Below, one piece after another: positions 29,483 through 38,343 of a DNA stretch of 64,000 bases. Within the stretch, counting starts at the first letter, position 1. Every line of letters starts with the position of its first letter. The stretch comes from Opitutaceae bacterium (GTDB lineage Bacteria; Verrucomicrobiota; Verrucomicrobiia; Opitutales; Opitutaceae), in the NCBI GenBank assembly GCA_028284235.1, contig JANQSC010000072.1:1-64000 (forward strand). The letters run 5' to 3'. Made by a program: the position numbers and the translations under genes. Below the pieces are notes generated by a model. The model saw nothing but the letters and a program-made list of their open reading frames with translations. It did no database searches and had not been told where the DNA came from.

Positions 29483-30358
29483 ATGAGATATAAAAACCTG
29501 GTTTCCGCCCTCCTAGCTGGAGCGCTAACGCTCTTGGCTCAGTCCGAGCTCTACGCGAGCGATTCTCTCAAGCCTCACGCCGTATTGGTGGCGGGGACGC
29601 TGCACTATTCACCCGAGCTGACTTTGCCGGTGTTCGCCGAGGAGCTGGAGCGGTTCGGCTTTCGGACGACCGTGGTGATGGGCGAGGGGGATCCGGAAAA
29701 GAAAACAGAGAACGTGTTGCCGGGTATCGAGGCCTTGGACGACGCGGATATCGCCATTTTCTTCATGCGCTTTCTCAAGCTGCCCGACGATGAATGGGCG
29801 CCGATCGAGCGCTACATTAAGTCGGGAAAGCCGGTGATCGGCCTGCGGACCGCCAATCACTCGTTCAAGTACCCGAAAGAACACCCGCGCTACGAATGGA
29901 ACGACGGCTTTGGTCGGCGGGTTCTCGGCACGCCCTACATCGTGCACCAGCAAGGAAAAACCAAAATCAGCGTCGTGCCGCAGCGGGCCAAGCACCCGAT
30001 CATGACCCATGTGGATCCCGCCGACTGGGAGTCGCTCGGGACGCTTTACCTGACGCGTTTGGAGCCCGGTTGCATTCCGCTCGTAACCGGCACGGGCAAC
30101 GGCAAAATGCGATTGCTGGAACGGACTTTCGGAACGACCTACGTTAACGAGAGCGAGGCCGACATTGTTCTCTGGGCGTGGGAAAACGAATGGGGCGCCA
30201 AGGTAGTTGGCTCGACCCTCGGGCACCCGGGGGACTTCGGCGAGGAGTCCTTTACGCGCATGCTCGTGAACGGCGCTTGCTGGGCGGTGGACAAGCCGTT
30301 GCCGAGCCCCGACGAGAAGATTAGCACGTGGAATATCAAACGGGCGGACAAGAAGTAA
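29483..30358 (+). CDS. ThuA domain-containing protein
   Basis: Signal peptide; DADIAIFFMRFLKLPDDEWAPIERYIKSGKPVIGLRTANHSF. Confidence 0.83.
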   Translation: MRYKNLVSALLAGALTLLAQSELYASDSLKPHAVLVAGTLHYSPELTLPVFAEELERFGFRTTVVMGEGDPEKKTENVLPGIEALDDADIAIFFMRFLKLPDDEWAPIERYIKSGKPVIGLRTANHSFKYPKEHPRYEWNDGFGRRVLGTPYIVHQQGKTKISVVPQRAKHPIMTHVDPADWESLGTLYLTRLEPGCIPLVTGTGNGKMRLLERTFGTTYVNESEADIVLWAWENEWGAKVVGSTLGHPGDFGEESFTRMLVNGACWAVDKPLPSPDEKISTWNIKRADKK

Positions 30359-30361
30359 ATT

Positions 30362-31615
30362 ATGGATACACGAATTTTCAGCGCGATTACGCTAGCCATT
30401 ACGTGCTGCCTCGGATCGCTGGCCCACGACGGGCATGGCCCAATGATCGAGCCGGGGGACCGGATCGCCATCGTCGGCAATACATTCGCCGACCAGTTGC
30501 GGACGAATGGCTATTTGGAGACGCTCCTCTTGCAGCAGTGGCAGGACAACCCGATCTCCCTGCGCAATCTTGGCTGGGCGGGCGACACGCTCACGGCGCG
30601 AGACCGGCCGACTAATTTCCCAACAGAGGAGTCGACCTTGAACGATCATCAGACGGACGTGATCATTGCCTGCTTCGGCATGGGCGAGTCCTTCGCGGGC
30701 AAAGCGGGCGTTGCCAACTTCAGGAGCGACCTGAAGGCCTTTATCGATTCCCATCGCGGAAAACGCTACAATGGCGAATCGGAAGCCCGGTTGATTCTCG
30801 TTTCGCCCATCGCTTACGAGTATCTGGGAGAGCATACTCCAAACACCCAGGTCAGAAACCGAGATCTGCGTTCCTACATGCGGGCGATGGAGTCGGTCGC
30901 GGCGAAAGAGGAGATCGCCTTTATCGATCTTTTCAGTCCGTCGCTGGCGCTCTCGAACAACCGCAATAGAACGCCGCTGACGACCAATGGTATCCACTTG
31001 AATGAATACGGCTACTGGGCAATGGCTCACGTTCTTTACGATCGTCTCGTCGGAAGTGAGCAGGCGTCGCTTGTCCGATCATGGCAGTTCTCCGTCGACG
31101 CTAAGTCGGGAAAAGTAAACGCGGATGGACTGGACGTGTTGCCTCTCGCGTCGACGCGCGGCGAGCTCAACTTCGAGGTACTGGAAACGACGTTCCCTTC
31201 TTTGCCGGCGCCCGTGCAGGACTCATTGCCAGAAGCGCTTTCCATTCTTCGCGACACGATGACGGTGACTAATTTGAAGCCCGGCAGCTATTCGCTAGTG
31301 GTCGATGGCGAAACGGTTGTGTCGGCCACTCACAAAGAGTGGGCTCGAGGCGTGGCCATCGACCGAACGCCGGCCCACCGCGAGGCGGAGGACTTTCGAG
31401 CGGCCATCAACGATAAAAACCTGCAGTTTATATACAGCTGGAAGGCGCTCAACCAAGTACATATCGTTGGCGAGCGACGCCATTCGCCGAGCGGTCGAAC
31501 GCTCCCCGCGGAGGTAATCGAATTCAAGGAAATCTCTGAGCGGAAGGAAGCCGCTCTCGATCGCGGCGCAATTCTAAATACGCGCGAGTGGCGTTTAATT
31601 CCGGATACAAATTAA
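30362..31615 (+). CDS. Secreted SGNH/GDSL-type hydrolase
   Basis: GDRIAIVGNTFADQL (block I variant), RNLGWAGDTL (block II-like), GIHLNEYGYW (block V). Confidence 0.82.
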   Translation: MDTRIFSAITLAITCCLGSLAHDGHGPMIEPGDRIAIVGNTFADQLRTNGYLETLLLQQWQDNPISLRNLGWAGDTLTARDRPTNFPTEESTLNDHQTDVIIACFGMGESFAGKAGVANFRSDLKAFIDSHRGKRYNGESEARLILVSPIAYEYLGEHTPNTQVRNRDLRSYMRAMESVAAKEEIAFIDLFSPSLALSNNRNRTPLTTNGIHLNEYGYWAMAHVLYDRLVGSEQASLVRSWQFSVDAKSGKVNADGLDVLPLASTRGELNFEVLETTFPSLPAPVQDSLPEALSILRDTMTVTNLKPGSYSLVVDGETVVSATHKEWARGVAIDRTPAHREAEDFRAAINDKNLQFIYSWKALNQVHIVGERRHSPSGRTLPAEVIEFKEISERKEAALDRGAILNTREWRLIPDTN

Positions 31616-31619
31616 TACT

Positions 31620-34600
31620 ATGAAGTCATTGTTCTTTGCCTTCTCGATACCCCTGTTCCTGTCCACAGCCCTGCTGGCCCAGCAAGCCGATGGCATTAAG
31701 GTCGCCAACCTAAAGGGCGCAGATCTGAATTTGATGAACAATCACGATCCGGCGTCCCAGTTGGAGAATTTCGAGTTGCTGCCGGGCTACGAGGCGAATC
31801 TGTTCGCGGCCAACCCGATGCTGGCCAACCCGATCCACATGGTTTGGGATTCGAGAGGGCGGCTGTGGGTGGCCTGCTCCTGGGCGTATCCCCAGATCAA
31901 GCCGGGCGACGTGGCCAACGACAAAATCATCATTCTCGAAGACACCGACAACGACGGGGTCGCTGACAAGTCGACCGTGTTCGCTGATGGGCTTTATCTG
32001 CCGACCGGTATCGAGCTGGCCAACGGCGGCTGCTACGTTGCCCAGTCGCCAGACGTGCTGTTCCTCAAGGACACCGACGGTGACGACGTGGCGGACGTCA
32101 AGCAGCTCGCGTTGACGGGATTCGGCATCGAGGACAACCACCACTCGATCAGCGCGTGGCGGCGCGGACCAGGCGGCTGGATCTACTTCCAGGAAGGGAT
32201 TTTCCTCCATACGCAAGTCGAGACGCAGTACGGCGTGGTGCGGAACTTCAACGGTGGAGTCTACCAGTACAATCCGCGGACCCAGGAGTTGAGGATGTTT
32301 TGCCGCGGGACGGGTGGCAATCCCTGGGGACACGTATTCGATAAATGGGGACAATCGTTCATGGTGAACAACCCGCGCATCATGTACCTGACGCCGGGAA
32401 CGGGAGCGTCGACGGAGCCTTCACGCATTCCTCCACTCATTTCTACTGAAAAGCAGTGCGGCGGCGACATCGTCACGGGCAGCCACCTGCCCGAAGAACT
32501 GCAAGGCCAGCTTTTGACCGGCCGATTCAAGAGCCGGGCGGTCGTTCGCTACGAATTCATCGATGACGGCGCTGGATTCAGCGCCAATGTGCTTGAACCG
32601 CTCATAAGGTCCAAACACCCGAATTTTCGCCCGGTGGACGTCAAGATTGGTCCGGATGGCGCCATCTACGTCGCGGACTGGTACAACTCGATCATAAACC
32701 ATGCCCAGCATGACTTCCGCGATCCGCGCCGCGACCACGATCACGGGCGAATCTGGCGGATCACTTACAAAGACCGCCCCTTGGTGAAGAAGCCGACCCT
32801 GGTGGGAATTCCCTTGCCGGATCTCGTCGCCCAGCTGGAAAGCACGGAAACGTGGACGCGACACCAGGTTCGCAAAGAGCTGAGCGAGCGCGATCCGGAG
32901 GCGGCTCTGGCGGCGATCGAAGCATGGGTGGAAAATTTGGATACAGGCGCGGAAGGCTACGAACACCGACTGGTCGAAGCCATGTGGGCGTGTCAGAACG
33001 TGGAACGCGTGAGCGAGCCCATCCTCGAGCGCGTATTGGCTTCGGAAAGCGGCTACGCGCGTTCGGCGGGCGCTCGCGTTATCCGCTACTGGCAAGACGA
33101 GCTGTCAGATTCGATCGGCATGATCACGGATCTCGCCAATGACCCCTTTCCGCGGGTTCGCATGGAGGCGGTATTATCGGCGGGGTACATTCCCGATGCG
33201 AACGTGGTACCAGCGGCGCTTCAGGTATTGGACCATGAGACAGACCGATTTATCGATGCCACCATCCCGTCGACCTTGAAGGCTCTCGAAACGCATTGGG
33301 TACCGGAATTGGAAAAGGGAAACTTGGCGTTCGCCGATTCGAGTCACCAGGATTTCGCCGAGAGCTTTGCCGGGATCGGAGTCGACAAGCGCATGACAGC
33401 TCTGATTGGCAGCGACCGTCCGGAAACGAGGGAAATCGAATCGGTGCGGCGGCAATTCGTAGCGTCCCCCAGCGCGAAGCTGGTCCGCATGGTCGTAAAC
33501 GCGGTAGGGAAAAATGCGATACAGAACGAGTCGGCCGCGGTGGGTTTGCTCGATGGCCTGAGACAAGTGGGGGAACGGACGAACTGGGAAACGCCGCGCA
33601 GCTTCGCGACGCTCGTGCCGGCCCTTTCCAGTCCGAGCGATAGTGTGGCGGCGAGCGTAGCGGCGAGTTTGGGAGCGTGGGAATTCGCTCCGGCGGGGCC
33701 CGAACTGTTGAGCATCCTGAAGGATGGCGATCGTGCTCCCGAGCTGAGGAAAACGGCGGCGATTGCGTTGGGGAAGCTGAGGAAGACGGAGTACGTCAAC
33801 GCTCTCAAGTCGCTGGCGAGTGTCGGCGACATCGAAACGCGCTACCACGCGATATCGGGTCTCGTGGCTGCGGATATTGAAACGGCGAAGTCGAGTGCCG
33901 CTTCCGCTTTGATGGAGGCCCCGCTCAATGCGGACCCCGTGGGGCTCGTCGCGGAGTTCACACGATTGAGGAGAGGCGACACGGCGTTGGCAGCTACGCT
34001 GAACGGTGTCGCCATTCACCCCGAGGTGAAGCGTAGCGTATCGAATTATCACCGACAAACCGGGCAGCTTCCGAAAAGCTTGAGGGAGTTGTTCAGCGAT
34101 AGCCATAGCGACTCTCTCAGCATCGCGTTGCTCGGCGAGAAACGCTCGACGCTTGTTTCCGACGTGGATCGTCTGGGCGATCCTGCCAGAGGAGAGTCGA
34201 TTTTCCGGCGCAGCGAGTTGGCGTGTATGAGCTGCCATGGTATCGGTTCGGTCGGTCCGACGACGGGCCCGAATCTGGTCGCAGTGGGAACGGCGGCGGG
34301 AACGGGCTACATGGTCGAGTCGATTCTCGAGCCCAACGCGTCGATTGCGGAGCACTTCGAGAACCAGTTGTTTACGATGACGGACGATACAATGCGTATG
34401 GGCTCCATCACCTACCAGGACGACAAGCAGGTGGTTGTTCTCGACTCCGTCTCGGGCCAGGAAGTCACCTTGCCGGTCGAACAGATTCGATCCAAGAGGG
34501 ACATGCCGTCTCTGATGCCGGCCGGGCTGGCGGACCAACTGAAGAGCCGTCAGGAGTTTCTCGACTTGTCCAAGTTCCTCTCGGTGCTGGGGCAACCGGG

Positions 34601-34997
34601 TCCGTACGCGAACGACGAGCGCCCGGTCATTCGGAAGTGGGGAGTACGTCGGGGTGACGACGTATCAGCCTCTGCTTGGACGACTGTCTATAGCCGGGTT
34701 GACGGGGAGTTGCCGTTCGCGGACATCGATTTGGGCGGGCCCGTGGTAGCGCGTGGTTTTGTGGATACGCAAGTGGCGGGACCAGTGATATTAAAAGCGA
34801 ACTCCTGGGAAGGAGTCGAGCTTTGGATCGATGGAGAGAAGGTGGACGATCCCTCCAGTTCGATTGACTTTTCGAATGGACGCCGGGAATTGGCCTTGGC
34901 GATTGACCCCATGAAGCGCGGAGCGCTGGGCATCAGCGTCGAGGTGACGGCGATACCTGGGTCGCCCGCGAAATTCAAACCGGTTGGTGGCAATTGA
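31620..34997 (+). CDS. PVC-type heme-binding CxxCH protein (membrane-bound dehydrogenase-like propeller, HEAT-like repeats, C-terminal cytochrome)
   Basis: FELLPGYEANLFAANPMLANPIHMVWDSRGRLWVACSWAYPQ; IGPDGAIYVADWYNSIINHAQHDFRDPRRDHDHGRIWRI; SELACMSCHGIGSVGPTTGPNL. Confidence 0.9.
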   Translation: MKSLFFAFSIPLFLSTALLAQQADGIKVANLKGADLNLMNNHDPASQLENFELLPGYEANLFAANPMLANPIHMVWDSRGRLWVACSWAYPQIKPGDVANDKIIILEDTDNDGVADKSTVFADGLYLPTGIELANGGCYVAQSPDVLFLKDTDGDDVADVKQLALTGFGIEDNHHSISAWRRGPGGWIYFQEGIFLHTQVETQYGVVRNFNGGVYQYNPRTQELRMFCRGTGGNPWGHVFDKWGQSFMVNNPRIMYLTPGTGASTEPSRIPPLISTEKQCGGDIVTGSHLPEELQGQLLTGRFKSRAVVRYEFIDDGAGFSANVLEPLIRSKHPNFRPVDVKIGPDGAIYVADWYNSIINHAQHDFRDPRRDHDHGRIWRITYKDRPLVKKPTLVGIPLPDLVAQLESTETWTRHQVRKELSERDPEAALAAIEAWVENLDTGAEGYEHRLVEAMWACQNVERVSEPILERVLASESGYARSAGARVIRYWQDELSDSIGMITDLANDPFPRVRMEAVLSAGYIPDANVVPAALQVLDHETDRFIDATIPSTLKALETHWVPELEKGNLAFADSSHQDFAESFAGIGVDKRMTALIGSDRPETREIESVRRQFVASPSAKLVRMVVNAVGKNAIQNESAAVGLLDGLRQVGERTNWETPRSFATLVPALSSPSDSVAASVAASLGAWEFAPAGPELLSILKDGDRAPELRKTAAIALGKLRKTEYVNALKSLASVGDIETRYHAISGLVAADIETAKSSAASALMEAPLNADPVGLVAEFTRLRRGDTALAATLNGVAIHPEVKRSVSNYHRQTGQLPKSLRELFSDSHSDSLSIALLGEKRSTLVSDVDRLGDPARGESIFRRSELACMSCHGIGSVGPTTGPNLVAVGTAAGTGYMVESILEPNASIAEHFENQLFTMTDDTMRMGSITYQDDKQVVVLDSVSGQEVTLPVEQIRSKRDMPSLMPAGLADQLKSRQEFLDLSKFLSVLGQPGPYANDERPVIRKWGVRRGDDVSASAWTTVYSRVDGELPFADIDLGGPVVARGFVDTQVAGPVILKANSWEGVELWIDGEKVDDPSSSIDFSNGRRELALAIDPMKRGALGISVEVTAIPGSPAKFKPVGGN

Positions 34998-35148
34998 TGA
35001 AACCAACTGTGGTTGCAAGCCTGGGATGATCCGATGGAATCGTATTGTATTGATAAAATAAGTACATTTGCATAAGAAAAGGGAATATTAGCCAAGGAAT
35101 CCCCACATTGACCTTGACTGTCTTTCCTGATCTTGATTTCAAACTGCG

Positions 35149-36141
35149 ATGAAGCCGCTTCGGAATTTCCTTCAAAATTTCCCACGCCTATTCAAGATGC
35201 CTCTTGCGCGCGAAGTCGAGAAAACGCGATGTGAATACGAGAAGAAGATCGACGAATTGTCGTCTGAGTTGGGCCAGGCGATCTCCTCGAAAAATGCAGC
35301 GGATGCTCAAAATGTAGAGTCGTCTTCGGAAATCGAGAAGCTATCCGCGGAAATCGAAAGTCTGAAAGTCGTTAGTGAAGAATCGAAGGCAGATGCGGAC
35401 TCCCTGAGGGTAGAACTCCGCCAACTTTACGATGTAGCGCATCGTGAAGGCGGTACTGCGCCGCTTCCACCCAAACACCTTCAGTTTCGAGTTGTCGGGG
35501 TCTATGCTCCGGATTTCATAGAGAGTGGATACCGGATTTGTAGAAACCTTGATGAGATACTGGCCCAGTCCGGGAAGCGGCTCGCCGATTTCGGACGTGT
35601 TCTCGATTTCGGTTGCGGATGTGGCCGCGTAAGCAGGGCGCTCAGGTCGCTACATCCGCAAGCGGAGATTTATGGAAGCGACATCGACGAGGAAGCGATA
35701 GGCTGGTTGCAAGAGCATTGCTCGTCGATTGCAGACTTTCGAGTGAACCCGCATCGACCGAAAACGAACTATCCAGACGATTTCTTCGATTTTGTGTTTA
35801 GTATCAGTGTACTTACACATTTGCCAGAGGATATGCAGTTTGAGTGGCTGCAGGAACTCAAGCGAATTACAAAGCCCGATGGCTGTCTTGTTCTTTCCAC
35901 CCATGGGGAAAATCATTTCCAGTATTTGAGTCCTGAAAATCGAGATATACTCGAATCCAATGGATTTGTTTACCAAGTAACGCCCGCTCCGCCTGAAGGC
36001 CTGCCCGACTATTACCACAACACGTTTCACAAACAATCCTATATAAAAAAAGAATGGAGCCGGTTCTTTGAGATAGTAACGATCTCAGATCAGTTGATCG
36101 ACAGTTCTCAGGACGCAGTGTTAATTCTGAATCGAGTTTGA
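35149..36141 (+). CDS. Class I SAM-dependent methyltransferase with N-terminal coiled coil
   Basis: VLDFGCGCGRVSRALRSLHPQAEIYGSDIDEEAI; FVFSISVLTHLPEDMQFEWLQELKRITKPDGCLVLSTHG. Confidence 0.87.
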   Translation: MKPLRNFLQNFPRLFKMPLAREVEKTRCEYEKKIDELSSELGQAISSKNAADAQNVESSSEIEKLSAEIESLKVVSEESKADADSLRVELRQLYDVAHREGGTAPLPPKHLQFRVVGVYAPDFIESGYRICRNLDEILAQSGKRLADFGRVLDFGCGCGRVSRALRSLHPQAEIYGSDIDEEAIGWLQEHCSSIADFRVNPHRPKTNYPDDFFDFVFSISVLTHLPEDMQFEWLQELKRITKPDGCLVLSTHGENHFQYLSPENRDILESNGFVYQVTPAPPEGLPDYYHNTFHKQSYIKKEWSRFFEIVTISDQLIDSSQDAVLILNRV

Positions 36142-36230
36142 GTATTTGCGGAAAACTGAATTCCCGTGGCTTCAAATACATAGTATGTATTCAAACGACT
36201 AGATATGATACAGTTATAGTGACGTTTTAG

Positions 36231-37655
36231 ATGAACATGCAAAATCAAATGCGTTTTATTAGGTTGAACATTTGGATTCTTCTAACGTTAGCGGCGCCGT
36301 TGGCGGCGGCAGACCGTCCCAACATCCTCTTCATCTTCGCGGACGACTGGGGTTGGGGGGATCTCAGCTGCCATGGGCATCCGTATGTCAAGACGCCAAA
36401 TATCGATCGACTCGCCGAGGAAGGGACGGACTTTCACCGGTTCACCGTGGCCAGCGGCGTGTGTTCGCCCAGCCGGACCGCGGTGATGACTGGGCACTTT
36501 CCAGCTCGATACAATATCGACGGCCACTTCGCCTGGGTGCCGAGCAACGCGAAACGCAACATGCCGGACTGGCTCGATCCGGAAGCGCCGCTGCTCTCGC
36601 TCATGCTGCAGGAGTCGGGCTACGCGACGGCTCATTACGGCAAGTGGCACTTGGCCAACAACATGATCCCCGATTCGCCGGTTCCCGGCGAGTATGGATT
36701 CGATGAATACGGCGCCTTCAATTGCGCGGGCGAACAGATACCGGTGCACGAGGACTCGCAACGTGCCAGCGCGTTCATTGAAAAGTCCGCCGTGGCCGGG
36801 AAGCCCTTTTTTATAAATGTTTGGCTGCACGAGCCGCACACGCCCTTTCATACGGTGCCGAAATACGAATGGCGTTTTCGGCATATGGAGAGCGAGGAGG
36901 ATCGTATTTACGCGTCGGTCCTCTCCCATGCGGACGACCGGGTTGGGGAGCTGCTGGATACGCTGGATCGGCTGGACATTGCGGACAACACGCTCGTGAT
37001 TTTCAGTTCCGACAATGGACCCGCTCGCGCGTCGGGGCCGACGGAGCTTAAGTTAATGTACGACACGGCCACAGGAGCGGGCTGGAACCTAGCCGCAGCT
37101 AAAGGGATCACCGGCGGTCGCAAGGGCTACAAGGCGGCTCTGTTCGAAGGCGGGATCGGGGTTCCGTTCATCGCTCGTTGGCCGGGGAAGATCGCTGCGG
37201 GCGCGGTCGACGACCAATCTCTGATCTCAGCTGTAGATCTTCTGCCCACGTTTTGCGAGATTGCGGGTGTGGATTTGCCAGACGACTACACGCCCGACGG
37301 TGTCAGCCAGGTGTCGACATTGAAAGGAACGGCGTATCCGTCTCGCGAGAAACCGCTTTTTTGGAAGATGGCCGGGGCTTGGCCGCCTCGGGATGCGAAG
37401 CCGGATCACTGGGTGTCCTACGCCGTCGTCGATCAGCAGTGGAAATTGGTGGCCAACGAAGACCGGAGCTATCTAGAGCTCTACGACATCGCTGGCGATC
37501 CGTATGAGCAATCGAACCTGGTGGAGGCCAAACCGGAAGTGGCCCGCCAGTTGCGAAAGAAGATCGATCGGTGGATCGAGACTTTGCCCGAGAAGCCCAC
37601 CGGAAATGTCTTTTCGGCAGAGCGGCTTGAGGGAACCGCGAATGGACGCGAATAG
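36231..37655 (+). CDS. Type I sulfatase (arylsulfatase)
   Basis: NILFIFADDWGWGDLSCHGHPYVKTPNIDRLAEEGTDF; C-x-P-S-R motif in SGVCSPSRTAVMTG. Confidence 0.93.
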   Translation: MNMQNQMRFIRLNIWILLTLAAPLAAADRPNILFIFADDWGWGDLSCHGHPYVKTPNIDRLAEEGTDFHRFTVASGVCSPSRTAVMTGHFPARYNIDGHFAWVPSNAKRNMPDWLDPEAPLLSLMLQESGYATAHYGKWHLANNMIPDSPVPGEYGFDEYGAFNCAGEQIPVHEDSQRASAFIEKSAVAGKPFFINVWLHEPHTPFHTVPKYEWRFRHMESEEDRIYASVLSHADDRVGELLDTLDRLDIADNTLVIFSSDNGPARASGPTELKLMYDTATGAGWNLAAAKGITGGRKGYKAALFEGGIGVPFIARWPGKIAAGAVDDQSLISAVDLLPTFCEIAGVDLPDDYTPDGVSQVSTLKGTAYPSREKPLFWKMAGAWPPRDAKPDHWVSYAVVDQQWKLVANEDRSYLELYDIAGDPYEQSNLVEAKPEVARQLRKKIDRWIETLPEKPTGNVFSAERLEGTANGRE

Positions 37656-37710
37656 ACGCGAATCTTATCAAAGCAAATCATTCGCGAACATTTGCGTGAA
37701 TTCGCGGTTT
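37634..37710. repeat. CGCGAAT-type inverted repeat overlapping the sulfatase stop codon
   Basis: Left arm AACCGCGAATGGACGCGAATAGACGCGAAT (37634-37663); right arm ATTCGCGAACATTTGCGTGAATTCGCGGTTT (37680-37710). Confidence 0.7.
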
Positions 37711-37742
37711 CGAAACTTTTCTGGCGGTTTGATTGTCGCCTT

Positions 37743-38306
37743 CTAAGGTGCCGCTGAGGTGTGGTCGTGTAGGATTTTCCAGCCGTCGTTTGTTCGCTGC
37801 ATAAGAAGGGTAAACAGTCCGGTAGCGTTGCCGTAGTCGCCTTCCCGATACAAGCGATAGCGGCCATGGACTTCGGCCCATTTTTCCGATAGAACTTTGA
37901 TTTCGAGATCCTCGAACTCCAGACGTCCCATAGCGTCGTCGGTGGGATAGCGTCTTTGGTAGCGTTGGAGCGTTTCCTCCCAGCCGCGTTGCACGGTCCC
38001 CCCGGAGGCAAAGCGCAGGGCGTCCGATTTGACGTAGGTTTCCATGAAGGCGGGGATGTCGCCTCGGTTCCATTCCGCTACTTGCGTATCCAGAATCGCC
38101 TGAATCTCTTTTTCGACGCCGGGTGGCGGGAAGGAGGTTTCAACTGAGCAGGCCGTAAGAGAGAGGGCTACGATTGGCCAAATAATCGAAAACGTAGGGC
38201 TGGCGCTTGCGCCACGCCGCGAAACCGGCTCCGAACTGAAACTACGCGGCGCTTCGCAAGCGAAGGCCCTACGAAGAAATTGATGCAGTAGCGAATTATT
38301 GGACAT
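37743..38306 (-). CDS. SnoaL/DUF4440-like lipoprotein
   Basis: VEKEIQAILDTQVAEWNRGDIPAFMETYVKSDALRFASGGTVQRGWEETLQRYQRRYP...GLFTLLMQRTNDGWKILHDHTS; lipobox LSLTAC. Start at ATG 38306 assumed. Confidence 0.75.
   Translation of the reverse strand: MSNNSLLHQFLRRAFACEAPRSFSSEPVSRRGASASPTFSIIWPIVALSLTACSVETSFPPPGVEKEIQAILDTQVAEWNRGDIPAFMETYVKSDALRFASGGTVQRGWEETLQRYQRRYPTDDAMGRLEFEDLEIKVLSEKWAEVHGRYRLYREGDYGNATGLFTLLMQRTNDGWKILHDHTSAAP
38193..38272. repeat. Inverted repeat inside the 5' end of the SnoaL-like gene
   Basis: CGTAGGGCTGGCGCTTGCGCCACGCCGCG (38193-38221) / ACGCGGCGCTTCGCAAGCGAAGGCCCTACG (38243-38272). Confidence 0.65.
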
Positions 38307-38343
38307 TATATTAGGGAAAGAAGGGCTTGCTACTTGGGCGATC

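Noticed and set aside
33174-34595. 473-aa minus-strand ORF antisense to the PVC heme gene
   Set aside because: Antisense shadow ORF typical of GC-rich coding DNA; no recognisable domain.
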